DNA of 64,000 nt from Chamaecrista fasciculata (lineage: Eukaryota > Streptophyta > Magnoliopsida > Fabales > Fabaceae). Position 1 is the first letter of the stretch. Every line of letters starts with the position of its first letter. The notes beneath the pieces were generated by a model, which saw nothing but the letters and a program-made list of their open reading frames with translations, searched no databases and was not told where the DNA came from. Location of the stretch: assembly GCA_003254925.1 (NCBI GenBank), contig QANZ01016666.1, positions 46,502 through 110,501 on the forward strand, in the 5' to 3' direction. The position numbers and the translations under genes were made by a program. This document shows, one piece after another, positions 39,376 to 52,097 of the stretch.

Positions 39376-39986
39376 TAGAAATGACAACGAGTATGGTACC
39401 TAGTGGTTTTGCCACTATCCGTATCCGTTCACCCTATATAATATCTGTACCATATTTGTATCCGATAAGTTAGCATTTGTATCCTATCTGATATCCGACA
39501 GGTACCCGAAATATCTGAAAAAGTATAAATATAGAATAGGATATCCTATTTTATAAATTGGATATATCGGATATCCGATATCCAATACCCACTAACTAGG
39601 TTAAATAAATAAAATTATGATTTATTTATATTTTAAATTTCTTTTTTAAAATAAAACAATTAAATATAAAGTAACTAAAAAATGATTATATATAAAAATA
39701 TAAATATAATTAAATAAGCTTAAATAATTATATATAAGATATTAAATTGAATGTAAAATATAAAAATTAAATAGTAATAGGGTATATCGGGTACCCTAAC
39801 TATCCGTTCATTTCAGATAGATATAGGGTACCCGAAGGTAATATCTGTATCCGCCCAATATCCAAAAAATATTTAATTTTCACTATCTGTATCCTATCCG
39901 ATATTCGGTATCCGTCGAATACCGAATAATTTTTTCAAACGGATACGGACGGATACCTTAAATACCCTAAAGAATTGTCATCCCTA
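39376..39986. mobile_element. hAT-like miniature element 1
   Basis: The ends are TAGAAATGACAA and TTGTCATCCCTA, inverted repeats of the plant TAGGGATGACAA type. The interior repeats 'TATCCG', 'GGGTACCC' and 'GGATATCC' motifs in both orientations. The 8-bp flanks are GTCTAGTG on the left and, once element 2 is removed, GTCTAATA on the right (6 of 8 match). Confidence 0.65.
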
Positions 39987-39990
39987 GTCT

Positions 39991-40663
39991 AAGAGTTGTC
40001 AAAGTGAGCCAACCCGGCTCACACGGGTTGGCTCACCACGGATTACGGCTCACCCGGGTTGGCTCACGCAGGTCATAATCCTTGGTGAGTCAAGATTTTG
40101 CCAACCCGACTCACCAGCTTGGTGAGCCGGGTTTGCTCACTTAACCCACTAATTTTTTTTTCAATTTTCAAGGTATATTTTTTCAACCTATTATTTTTTT
40201 CTACATACATTTTACGTACTGCTGGTGTTGCACGGTTTTAAAACAACATATTTACTATCAATTATGTTGTTCTATGTAATTAAAAGTCATCTCACCTATG
40301 AAACATATAAATATACCATCAAAATTTTGTTGAACATCAAATATAACATAAAAAATGTGAATGTGATACTGATGAGTGATAAATTGATGATGAGCGGAAG
40401 TTGAAAATAAAAAAATGTGAAATGATTTGAATTAATAATTATGTTAAAGTCAATAAATATTTTGTTTTTATTTTTAAATTTTATAATATTTTTATCACCA
40501 ACCCACCAACTCGACGGGCTGGCTCACTATGGCTCGCGGGTCAGGTGAGCCAACCCACGTGGGTTAAAATTACTGGTGAGCCAAGATTGTATCAACCCGA
40601 CTCACTTTTTTTGCGGGTTAAACGAGTCCAACCCACGAGTTGGAACCCGTTTTGAGGGCTCTA
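39991..40663. mobile_element. hAT-like miniature element 2, nested at the edge of element 1
   Basis: The ends are AAGAGTTGTCAAAG and its imperfect complement CGTTTTGAGGGCTCTA. The interior carries GGCTCACC/GGTGAGCC and CAACCCG repeats near both ends. A perfect 8-bp CCTAGTCT flanks it (39983-39990 and 40664-40671). That target duplication includes the last four bases of element 1, so it inserted later. Confidence 0.75.
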
Positions 40664-40760
40664 CCTAGTCTAATAGTCAAGCTCACTAGATCGTTTAAGC
40701 AAGTGTTTTGGGTTTAAATCCTGTCTTGTGTATGCATCAGTCAATTAACCAGTGATAAAT

Positions 40761-41400
40761 CCTTAAACGAACTGAAGAATACATTAAACAACCTGTGTAA
40801 TATCGTTTCACAAAAATTGTGGTGTTTTGTTATTTTTCCTCGTACATTCCCTAACTCTTGTCTTCTCCTAGCTTTCTTGCATTATAATTTTCTTTTTTGA
40901 TACATCTTACATTATAATTTTCAAAACTTAATGACTTTGAAATTTAGTTTCATTTGATTGATATTTGCATATTTTCGATACAATAAATTTAATTATGTTA
41001 TTTTTGCATATTTAACTATCTTGTCAAGGTTATCCACTAAACTCTCACATTTTTTATTAATTATTAATTATATTATAAAATGTTGATGTCAATGGGATAT
41101 TAATATTTTCCGTTAATAATTTAAATGACGTTAGATTTTAAAATATAATTGAATCCAATATAAAATTTTAAAGATATGATTAATAAAAAAAAGTGTACAA
41201 GTATATTTATATTGGGTAGGTATGAAGTATGAATTGGGGGTTTTCATAGGATCACTGATCCTCATTCCAATAGTGGCAGCTGAGAGCTAAGAATTAGGAG
41301 TAACTTCAGCAAGCCTTCTCAAATTTCCTGAATTTGGTCCACCATAGAGTATTTTGACACCGAAAAAATTGCCCTATTTCTCTGTAATATATAAGACCAA
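40761..41400. other. Upstream spacer of the scramblase-family gene
   Basis: AT-rich promoter region with no gene seen. The likely leader of the next gene starts near 41400. Confidence 0.4.
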
Positions 41401-41533
41401 AGGTTTATTTTACAGTCTAGTAGCTTCTATGGAACGTCAAGAGTGAATAGAGCATTCGAATTCGTCGATTTTAGGCGTTGTTTCCGATCAATTAAGTTGC
41501 ATTCACGGTTTTAGGCGTTGTTTTTGTGATAAG

Positions 41534-44500
41534 ATGAATCAGGTTAAGCAGGGCTGGCGTTGTTTATCCAAGATTATCAACGTTCATCGGTATAGTAGGG
41601 TAACGGATTTTCCAGGAAATGTTGCTGGGAGGTTGAAGCCTTACGGTTTTCCGGAAATGGGTTCGTTTGGGTCCAAGAAGAGTGCAATGATTGTATCTCG
41701 ACGGTTTGGGAACGGAGTTAGGAATGAAAATGATGTTGATGATCAGTTGACTAGGGACATTTTGGCGAAGCTCTGGGTTGCTGATAGGAACATGAGAAAT
41801 TCCCGAGAGAAGACGAGAAGGAAAATGATGAAACGTCGAAGTGCCGGTGAGAAATTGGGTCTCCAATATCCCAGATGGTTTTCGGATTCATCTGCGAAAG
41901 AATATAGTAGTGTGAGAAAGGGTAATCAGGTCTTGAATCAGCCTCCTCTCAGCCAATCGACCTCAGATATCTTGAATCCAAAGTCTCCAGAAGAGGTATT
42001 GTATGTGAACATAACTTATATCCATCTATATGTATGTAAAATAATAATACTGTAGCTATTTAGCTAGGTGCATATGCAACAGTGTAGTCACTTGTCATTT
42101 ATCATTGTGTAAATCAGCCACTGTGGTTGTTCAGGCTGTGTACGACTAGAGTTGAGCTATATGATGATCTGTCTCCAGCTTATAAACATAATGCTGATCC
42201 TTACTTCTGGACATAGCATTTCCCTCGCTCCCAATATTTCTGGTTCACATGTCGAAACATTAGTGCTTGTTCTCAAATCAGGAAGCACAGTTTATTATAC
42301 TTCAGTATTTTGGTTATCCACGTCTCACCAAATTCAGTGACTATTATCTCGTATATATTTATGTCCCTGCTGTTTTCGTTTTGGAGCCTGTGATATTTAA
42401 TCATCAGCTACCTACATCGGTATTGAGGAGAAGCATGATATGTTAATATGTTATGCTTTTTTCCAACCACCCAAGTAGCTGCAAGAATTTTTAGTTGGTT
42501 AATTGTCACTAGCTATTCTATAAGTGCTACAAAATCCTAAAATTAGTCTATAATTTCCTTTAAATGTTAGCTGTCAGTTTTGCTGACATGGCTTTTAAAA
42601 TACCTTCTATAATTTTTTTTAATATACATATAGTGTAATCTGCTATCTGTTCTTAGATATTTGATTTACTACTACAGCTTGATTCAAGTCAAAACATTTA
42701 AGTTGCAATAGGCTTCATTTCTGGGAGTTACATGAGTATTGAATACTCAAGTGTTTATAAATACTTGTTTTTCCTTTTTACCTTAATTCTTATTTATCTT
42801 GTCTGCATTGATTTATAAAGTTAATGGTTTAATTTAAACCCTCAAGTGGGTTATAATAATAACGATTTCAAATTTTGATTTTTGGATGAAAATAATGAGC
42901 TTAAACTTTAGGTTCATGGTTTTGTACATTAGCTACTAACTTTGGTTGCTGATCTTTTTCTAATTGCTGGCAAAATAAGTGATATTAGTAACAACTAACA
43001 ATTAACATATCTATCACTTTCAGTCACATTGGAACTCAAGAAAAGAACAACTATACTTGGCTGTGGCCCAAAAAAAAATCTATTTTAATCTTTGATTGGG
43101 GCTAGCTTTCCTGAAACTGTATAATGGGTAGTAAATCAACTCCTGTTAATGTATCTTGAAGAATGATCTGCTTAGCAAGAATATTGTGAAAAGTTCTTTT
43201 ACCATGATTTCAAGTTTGATCTTTTTATACTCATGTTGGTTGATTACAATTGATTCTTAATGCCTACTATCACTTCCAACATTGAGATATTGTACTTTCC
43301 TGTTGTTGATCTTTTTAGGCCAAAGTAGCACCTCTGCTTGCTAGGTCCAACTTGCTTATTACCAGAGATATTGAGTGGGCAAATCTTATTGCTGGCTTTG
43401 AACAGGTGTCCCTCTTTAACTATCCCTCGATACTTTTTTTACTTCTTTAGCTGTATTTGCCCATAAACCTAAGGTTTCTTATATTGTTTTGGATGCTGTC
43501 TGGAAATCATTATTTTGCCAACATAGTAATTTCTGTTCTTTCAGAAGTCTTGAAACATAAAAAAACAAAGGAGGATAATCACAGTATTTGTATTGAGGAA
43601 ACCTGATGAATATCTGACTTGTTCTGGTTCTCATTAAACTCAAAATACTTTTTAAGCAAAAACTCAGTTATTAGAATTTTTTTGAGGTAGGTTGTTCTTT
43701 TAGCTCTGTTGCTCAGCATATTGTTTCTTTCTGGACATATATATATACACACACAAACACATGCCCTTCTCAAAAATTACCTTCAGATAGTGGTTTTACT
43801 TTGACATTTATAGATTACCCTATTGATAAATTGGAACCCTTGCTTGTGGATATTGCTCCTTGCATCTTCTAAGAACTTCATTATTTCCATTCTCCCCATT
43901 GTTTTATTTCTTTGGCTTTTTTTTTTTCACCATCATTTCTTGTTTTATAATTTTGATTTGTTGGATTGAAGGAAAATCGTTATGGAATTGTGGATGTGTG
44001 CTATCCCCAATCGGTCAGTGATCATCCTACCTTTCTATTACATAATTATACCATCTGACAGCATTTTTCTTACATGACTCATTAAACACTTTTATCCCCC
44101 TTTCCATTGTGATACAGCCTGTTGGTCTTATTCGTGAACAGAGCAATCTAATTGCCAGACAGGTACTCAATTTAATATTCTAATACTCTCTGCATCAAAT
44201 ATATATTGGGGATATACTGAGAATTATTTATCATCCACAGAGTATGGGCTTCATATTGATATTGTTGATTTTATGCAACCTGCAATACCTTTTTTTTTCA
44301 TATTAGTATATATAATTATGAAGGGCTGGCTTGGCTCAACGGTAAGTACGTTTGCCGTGGGGTCTGAGGTCGTGGGGTCGAACCAGCCTCTCTGCAAAAC
44401 AACAGGGGTAAGGCTGCTAGTATATTTCCTTCCCCAGCATCCCCACCAAGTGGGGACTTGAACTGGGTTGGCCCTTTTAGTATATATAATTATAAGTCGA

Positions 44501-47500
44501 CCCTTCTTTTCCAAGAAATATTGTTTAACTACAGCAGTCTGCTAACTTACAATGCTTGCCTATTTCATAAGGAAAAGGAGCTGTTGTATTTTTCATGTTA
44601 GTACAATTCATTACAGGTAAACTTTTTTTCAAAAGATATTTTTATGGCAGGTAAAGGAGGAACCACAGAAGTAGAGAATAATTATTCAATCTGAATGAGA
44701 AGAAATGGAAACATGAACATTTGAACCAAGTACTTCAAAATAGTAAAATCCTCAACTCAAACCTTTAACAAACCTCACTAGTAGTACATCATTAGGATTT
44801 GGTGAAGATAATAGATATCCCTATCCCAAAAAATGTATAATGAAGTAATGATCTAAACTTTTAAGTTATAATAATAAACACAGCAAATGTTGCACATTTT
44901 GGAAAAAAAAAATCCTGGATGCTGTATCTGACAAATCCTTTGGGATGAGTCAATGGAAGAAGCTTGTCCAAGTTCTGTGGGTACAGCAGAACAGCACTGC
45001 TCAATGCTTCCTGTAGAGGAGAAGTAATAATTTTGACTAGTCTGAGGCCCAAAGTCATTGAACTTTTCTTGCTGCAGTTACTTCGTACAAGGCGGCCTTT
45101 TGTTGCATACATAACTGATACTATGGGTAATGAACTCTTCAGGGTAAGGACTAAATGCAAATTTTTATTTTGTTTTCATTTGATACGTAAATTTATCTTG
45201 ATACATTCTAGTGAAATATTAGAACATCTATCTTTAATTGATTGCTCCTTTAGTTTGAGGCTCTGTTTCCCCTTATCTAGGTCCGCAGACCCTTTTGGTG
45301 GTTAACAAGCTCAATTTATGCAGAAATTAATGGTAAGGTATGCCATTTTTATTTAAATTCCATTTGTTATTTTGAGCCTTCTATATATTAAGAGTTTTTC
45401 AGCATTTTGGCTGTTAAATTGAGCAAAATTCTTTCTTCAGGAAATTGGTGTGGTTCACAGGCGGTGGCATCTTTGGAGGAGAATCTATGATTTGTACATA
45501 GGGTAATATCAACATTCTATATTTTGAGTTACACTAGTTATAATGAATACAGATCAAAATCATGACATCTTCAGTGGCTGTTGACTTTCAGTAGCAGTGT
45601 TTTATTAGTAGATTTTGTTTCTAGTCCAAGATATGCATGTTCCAATTACGAAATTCTAAACAGCTATGATTTGGGATCAGGGAATGGGGAAACTCTTAAT
45701 TACTATGTCTTGTGTGAATTGAGATTTATTTATATGCCAACTAGATTTGCCTGAAAAGCACTTTTGTTAAAGCTGAGAAATCTATCTAAAGCTGAGAAAC
45801 CTGTTCAGTTCATGTACATATACTTTCCCAGCTGAAGTACAGCTCCTTTTTCTGGTTGTTCTTTTTTTTTTTCTTTGGGTCTCGTCTGTCTATTTTTGAG
45901 TTACTGGCCAATTCACTGGCTACTTTTATGGAATTTAATCAGATACTTCTTTTGCTTACATATTTTCTATCCCTTTTTGGTTATGTCACACTGGCTGTGC
46001 TTTCTTCTGGTTACGTCCCATCCCAGCCACACTTCTTGTTGTACGGTATACCAGTGATGTTAATCACTTTTACACTAGCAGTGCTGTTAATCTTGAGGGA
46101 TTTCACTTCCTTTGGTAACATGCATGGCGCAGATAGTTTATATGCTTCCCATTTGCGGAGCGGGAAGGGGTTTAGAATAGCATTAGTTTTTCTTCCCCCT
46201 TCATTTAGTTATGATATAGACGTCCCCTTTAGCTTATATCTCAAGCTATAAACAATCTTCACCCTGTTATAAATATATGTAACACAATACCCCTTCACCT
46301 AGGGTTTCCAGAGTATTCTCTTTATTTTATTCATTACTTATTGATGTCATTTCAATCTAGTTTTGATCAAAACCTCTCAGGTTTGACAATTGCATTACTT
46401 CTGCTTATTGTGAAAAATGCAAGTTCAAAAGCAAAACTTTTGCAGGAATTCACAATTTGCGGTGGTTGAGAATCCTGGCCTTTGGAATTGGACGTTTACC
46501 TTGAAAGATATTAATGGTGAAGTGTTAGCTAATATAGACCGTGATTGGAGGGGTTTCGGTTTTGAGGTTAGTTCTGGGCTTTAAATTTTCTTTTCTGACC
46601 CTGATTGCTAGTTATTGATAGATTTATAATATTTTCGTCATCCTCAAAGCCATTTAATTTCAGAAGACTGAAGAGAAAGATCTTTCAGAAAACTATCATA
46701 TTTCTCATTATTTAAGATCATTTCATAAGTAAAATGAAAATTTCCAAGCCACGGGCACACTTGTGTTTCAATAATCCCTCAGTCATTGACTGTGAAGCAT
46801 GGGCACACTTGTGTTTAGGCCAAGTCTGACACATGTCTTGCATTGACATTTCTTTGACTTATGACAACACGCTTTTGAATCTAGGTAAGAAAATTTACTT
46901 TCTTCAAATTGAATGCGCATTCAACAGTCAACACAGTTGGAAGATAAAAAGGGGAACAAAGCCAAAAATAAAAGGGATAGAAAGAGAATTTAGAGGCCTT
47001 AACTAGATTAGATTATGCAACTCCTCTCCTAATTTATCTTAAATCTCATCTTTTATACCAATACAAATTGGTCATACCATTTAAAATCAGAGTCTCACCT
47101 TTTTAACCAAAAACATCGTTTAGGGGATTTGTCTATGTTGTAATGATCCAATTAATTTGTTTTCCAAAGTTGTCAAGATTCCGTTTACATGATTTAAACT
47201 AGATATCAAAGCATTGCCCTTGTATAATTGAATAAACTACTACCCGTCTTCTAACTGGATTGTAGTAGACTCTGGAATTACTAAACTACTATAAAGTCTT
47301 TAGAATTTTCTTTTTTGGGTCTTTTCATTAACATTCAAGTCTGAGTGACAGTGTAGCAATTTATTTTCTAACTGGAAATACGCTGCAGCTTTTTACGGAT
47401 GCTGGTCAGTATGTGATCCAGTTTGGGGCTTCTGATCCCAGATCCAAAACTGGACCTGCTACAGCGGTACACTCTTCTGTCTTTAAATCTTTGGCATAAG

Positions 47501-48167
47501 CACTTTTTTCATTTTTAAATTTTACATCGATTCTCAATTTCGTCTCAAAAGTTTCACATTTTAGTCAATATTATTCTTTATCCTATCTCCATCTAATGAA
47601 TTATGGACAGACTCCACATAGCTTATAACATGTCATGTAAAATTACTGAGAAAAAGAAAATCTTAACTCAAATTGAAAACCACGTAGAGTCTGTCGTTAA
47701 CTCATTTGATTGAATTAAGGCAAGGGATAAAATCGAATAAAATGTGAAACTTTAGAGATGAAATTGGGCAAACAAATTTTAAAGATGAAATTGAAAATTG
47801 ATGTAAAGTTTGAGAAAAAAGAAAGTACTTTTGCCTTTAATCTTCACCCTGCATATGTATTCTTTATTGACGGCTCTTGTGGGTCTTGGTTCAGATTCAG
47901 GAATTGGAAGTGGCTCGTCCACTGAGTCTGTCGGAGAGAGCTGTAGCCGTTGCTCTTGCTATATCATTGGATAATGACTACTTTTCAAGACATGGAGGCT
48001 GGTAAGCTGTTCAAATTACTCTATGAAGTAATTGAGCAAAACTATTTTTATTTTTTGTTCTTAAAAGATACACAATTCAACTATTTGATTCATGAACCGA
48101 TCTTTAATATTTTATTTTTTCGGTTGTTAGGGGAGCACCTTGGCTTTTTTTTACCGAAGAAATTTGA
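41534..48167 (+). CDS. AIM25-like phospholipid scramblase-family protein, mitochondrial
   Basis: Eleven exons: 41534-41995, 43319-43405, 43972-44013, 44118-44162, 45078-45143, 45281-45337, 45441-45502, 46446-46566, 47389-47466, 47895-48001 and 48131-48167. All phases fit and give 387 residues, close to plant relatives. The N-terminus is basic with few acidic residues, as for mitochondrial import. The core shows QLLRTRRPFVAYITD, RPFWWLTSSIYAEINGK, VHRRWHLWRRIYDLYIG, WNWTFTLKDINGEVLANID and ELFTDAGQYVIQF, typical of the scramblase fold. Yeast AIM25 affects mitochondrial inheritance; the biochemical activity of the plant proteins is not established. The last small exon is the least certain: without it the frame stops at 48005 (HGGW). 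Introns carry a SINE (44320-44478) and a fold-back element (47483-47842). Confidence 0.88.
44320..44478 (+). mobile_element. Poly(T)-ended tRNA-derived SINE with perfect target repeats
   Basis: GGCTTGGCTCAACGGTAAG resembles a Pol III A box region, and GGGTCGAACC at about 44376 is a B box. The 3' end is GGGTTGGCCCTTTT. A 17-bp repeat (TTAGTATATATAATTAT) flanks both ends (44303-44319 and 44477-44493). The short T tail resembles plant Au/p-SINE-type elements. It is in sense orientation within intron 4 of the scramblase-family gene. Confidence 0.85.
47483..47842. mobile_element. Fold-back element in intron 9 of the scramblase-family gene
   Basis: The left arm (AAGCACTTTTTTCATTTTT onward, through TTTACATCGATTCTCAATTT) pairs imperfectly with the right arm (ending AAAGTACTTTTGCCTTTAA) over about 90-110 bp. 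It fills most of the intron at 47467-47894. Confidence 0.6.
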
Positions 48168-49348
48168 CTTGAAAGAAGGTCTCATCTTATCATCCACTGG
48201 AAGTATAATATTTCTAAACAAATTAATTGCAGCTGTTCTAGCATTTGATTTGTGATTGAAGCTGTTCTGGCTAAACCTCAGGTTGAACATCTCTCCTTCT
48301 AGAGGATGAAATATTGAAATGTAATTTTAGCTAAAAACAATGCCTTATGGTCTTTTATGTTTGATTTCTAACCTGAATATGGGAGTTCAGCCAGGCAATG
48401 CTAATATTCTACAGTGCTCCAACTTAGGTGGCATTTGTGCAAATATTGTGGTGAATCTGGGAAACTAATTATAATTTTCTCAACTATTACCAAAGTTGCC
48501 GCAAAAAATTGTAGGGTATCAAATTAAGTCTTGGAGCTTATACTCGGTTTTTCAGTAGTATTAAGCGTTAAATCCTACTTTTATTAATAGTTGATGATGT
48601 AACTTAATGTTGCTATTTAGTCAAATATTAATTCTCACCTAAATTGTGGTTTCTCGGACTTTAACAGCGATAAAATTTATGTGATTCAGGCCCAAAAAAA
48701 AAGTGATTAATTTAATTTAATTATTACTAAATAATGATAGTAAAATATATTTTTAATTACGAAATTACAAAATATTATATATTGCCTTGTTGATATAATG
48801 AAAATGTCTACGTGGGCATTTTTTTGCTTTAAATTTATTATAAAAATTAAGTTATAAAATATTTTCTTTAAAATAATATACCAAAAGTAATTGATCCTTT
48901 TTAATAAAAGTTAAAGAAGAATTAATGAAAACTAATGCATTCTTACTTTTTTTTTATATAACTAATCTATATAATATGAACAATTAAATAGAATTAAAAA
49001 AATACAAATACTTGGGATGAAAATATAAAAATAACCAATGAAAAGGATACTTTCAACAAATATCTTCCATGAAAACCGATCTCATTCTATAAAGATTAAT
49101 TAACCATTTTTCTGCCATTGCTTAATAATCTCTAACAACCTTCTAATAAGAATTTCCTCAAAGCCACAATAGACTCATTATCACCATTGCGAGTCGACGT
49201 TTATAAATTAACAAATTTTCTACTTAGCTGCAATGAGGGGTCTTTTTATTGACAGGAAAAAAGACAAGGCATGAGATCTATACTAAGTAACATCATGCTC
49301 AACGATCACGTCGAATGATGCCTACCACCGCAATAAAGCATATTTCTG

Positions 49349-50310
49349 GCACAATATAATGCCAATGGTTTGATTCTCTCAAAATCCAAACTTAATAGAC
49401 AAATTTACCATACAATGACAGCATTATATATAATCAACTACACAAGTCTTTACTCTATATTGCCATTCATTATAGTGAATTATTGATTAGAGACAAATTT
49501 ACTAGAATAACATTGAGGTACTAATAAAATAGGGTGAGCAAAATCATTATATAATGAATGGAAATTAACTTAGAACTAACATTGAGACATTTTCAAAAGT
49601 TGTGAGACTAAAATTGCAACAATTAAAGTTATAGGATGACAGAGGGTAAGAATTTTTTGTATGCTTGGTTTAGTTGGCTGTGTACATGCATATATATTAT
49701 GTTTTGTTATTGTTTAACCAATTGGCATGTTATCATTTCTAGTTATTCATTTCATGAGATTTCTATGGTTACGAGCTTCAGTAATTTAGTGTTTTTTATT
49801 TGGTTTCTTAGAAAATAATGTCATGTGTGAGCTTCTTTGAAAGAGCTAAAAGTGTAGTATCGAGTTGTCGTCTTGATTTATTGTTGTTTCCCTTGCATTT
49901 GAATAAGCACAAAAATTTTATAAATGTGTGTGATGTAAATTTGGCTAATACTTTTGATATACCCATTCTTGGCCGCTAGTCCAATCCTGCCTCTTTGGGC
50001 TTCACCCCCCTTTTATGGGAGGGACTAGTGGTGATATACACATTCATGTGCACAAAGGTTAGCTACTCCTTCTTTACTAAACTCTTTTCTCTTTCATATC
50101 TCTGGTCTAACTTGAGCATCATAGTATCTTCTGCAGGGCCAGCCCTGTGCCTTTCTATTGGTACTCGACTACAACCTGCTTCTACAACCCCCTCGAAGAC
50201 TAAGGTAAGGGTCATGTCCTACTTTTTTTTTATCAACTCCTATATTTTTGGGACATTAAGAAACATAATTAATAGGGACAAGATTAGTAGTCATTGTTGA
50301 TCTTTATCAG
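49349..50310. other. Unassigned part of the insert between the duplicated segments
   Basis: Possible further SPT5-derived introns, but I recognise no exon here. No intact gene. Confidence 0.4.
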
Positions 50311-51039
50311 AAAACTCTTGTTGTAAATGAAAGGGAATTTTTTAAAGACATTGAACCTGGAAATCATGTTAAGGTTGTATCTGGCACACAATTAGGGGGT
50401 ACTGGTATGGCTGTGAAGATGGATCAACACTTCCTGATCATATTATCTTATACAACGAAAGAATGTGAGATTTTATTCTGCCAACACTAACTTATTAGAA
50501 AATTTTTGCAAATTGCTTTTCAGAATTAATTAGTGCAGTGACATGGAAATATTTGCTATGACATTGTCGAGAGTTATGAAGGAGTTACAAGAATTGAGGA
50601 CTATGAGCTCCATGATCTTGTCCTGCTGGAGTACGTATTTTCTAATGCTTGACTGAAGATTCATCCTCTTAATGTACTTTCTACTGTTTTCTCAATTCTA
50701 TTTTAATTTTGTGCAATAATTCTTGCTTTGGTGTAATAACACTTGTAGAAAGTGAGGCATTTTAGGTTAGTAAATTAGATAATAATTTAGGCATTTACCT
50801 TTTGCATATCTTAAATCTTAGTGTTGGAAATAATTTAGAGCAAACAGTTTATAAGGTACTTGTTGTTAAAGTTTTTGTTACCATTTACCATAGTTATTTG
50901 GTTACATATAATCTAATCTTTTTTGACTGAAGATTCATCCTTTTAATGTACTTTCTACTGTTTTCTCAATTCTATTTTAATTTTGTGCAGTAATTCTAGC
51001 TTTGGTGTAATAACACTTGTAGAAAGTGAGGCATTTCAG
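50311..51039 (+). pseudogene. Decayed fragment of a transcription elongation factor SPT5 gene
   Basis: After an acceptor at 50310 the frame reads KTLVVNEREFFKDIEPGNHV, then KVVSGTQLGGTGMAVKMDQH and LIILSYTTKE: the SPT5 KOW module. At 50560-50630 it continues DIVESYEGVTRIEDYELHDL (then VLL) and a GTACGT donor. At 50991-51039 (NSSFGVITLVESEAFQ) it resumes with a kept CAG acceptor and GTTAGT donor. Joining GA to T gives the expected LLDN. The order matches plant SPT5, a partner of RNA polymerase II. A frameshift before DIVES and missing flanking exons show it is non-functional. Kept introns mean a genomic rather than a retro copy. Confidence 0.88.
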
Positions 51040-51200
51040 GTTAGTAAATCTTAGTGTTGGTAATAATTTAGAGCAAACAGTTTATGAGGCATTTGTTGTT
51101 AAAGTTTCTGTTACCGTTTACCATAGTAGTAATTATGTAATCCAAGTTGTAAAGCTGTGCCATAGTTTATTTGGTTACATATAATCTAATCTATTTTGAG
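50651..51200. repeat. 274-bp tandem duplication within the SPT5 pseudogene
   Basis: The unit starting GACTGAAGATTCATCC at 50651 repeats at 50925, duplicating one SPT5 exon. In copy 1 (about 50717-50765) the acceptor CAG has become CAA and the last codon is TAG. In copy 2 both are intact. Confidence 0.85.
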
Positions 51201-52097
51201 GCCTTAGTTTTAGGTGGCTTGTGGATGGTTTTCTTTAAAAAAAAACAAAATTCAAATTTACTATATCTTACAGAATTTTTAGATTACTAATTATATTATA
51301 AAATTAGTTATTGAAAGGATACACGAGATAAAAATTAGGGAAATAAGTAATAGAAACAAACTAAGTGATAACCACTATACAATACATAATTTCTGCCCCC
51401 AATCTAGAAATGTCATATGTGCAGCATCATGCTTTTATAATCCTTATGTGCCTTTCGTATTTTATTGTTATTTCTGTTTTGCACTTTAGTGTTTTCTTTG
51501 TTATTTGGAACTTTGAATGTTTATTTATTTTAAGATTCTTTTTTAGAGTTCGTCTTCAACCATTAATTTCTGTGTATTATTTCTTCGTCCAACTTGGTTT
51601 AATTTTGTTGCAGGCGGGGGCAGTGAAAGTCTAGAGAGGATTCTGCTGCTGTGAGAATTATAAGAGAAGTTCTTCCGGTACGTTTTATGAATCATCAGAA
51701 TATGGCTTTTATAAATTTTTGCTTGGACTTTAGAGTATAATAATAAGAACATGCAATCTTCATTGTAATATAATTATTCAGAACTTATTCAATGAAATAC
51801 AATTAATTCGACATTCATATTGGTGAAACAATGACAAAGTGTAATTCACAAAGATAAATAGCACAATTGTATTTGCTTGTCCAAATGAATAGCAATGGAC
51901 CATCATGCTTCCACACTAAAAAACAATACAAAAATGTGTTTAATCTTCATGCATATGTTGTGACATTTATATATAATTGAATACAATATAATGATATATA
52001 TGATGGTTGAGGTGAGAATCCAAAAGGCTTACTCACTCAGCTTGTCCAAACATCATGCAAGTGGTTATTCTTGGAAAAATGTTTGAACCCAAAAAAC

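Larger units (their letters stand above)
39350..40760 (+). mobile_element. SINE interrupted by two nested hAT-like elements
   Basis: AAGTTTGGTTGGTCTA at about 39358-39373 resumes as GTCTAATAGTCAAGCTCACT after 40667. It continues through a B-box-like GGGTTTAAATCC. The same order of words occurs uninterrupted on the minus strand near 58620-58540, so this is a dispersed tRNA-derived SINE family. The two insertions are listed separately. Confidence 0.6.
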
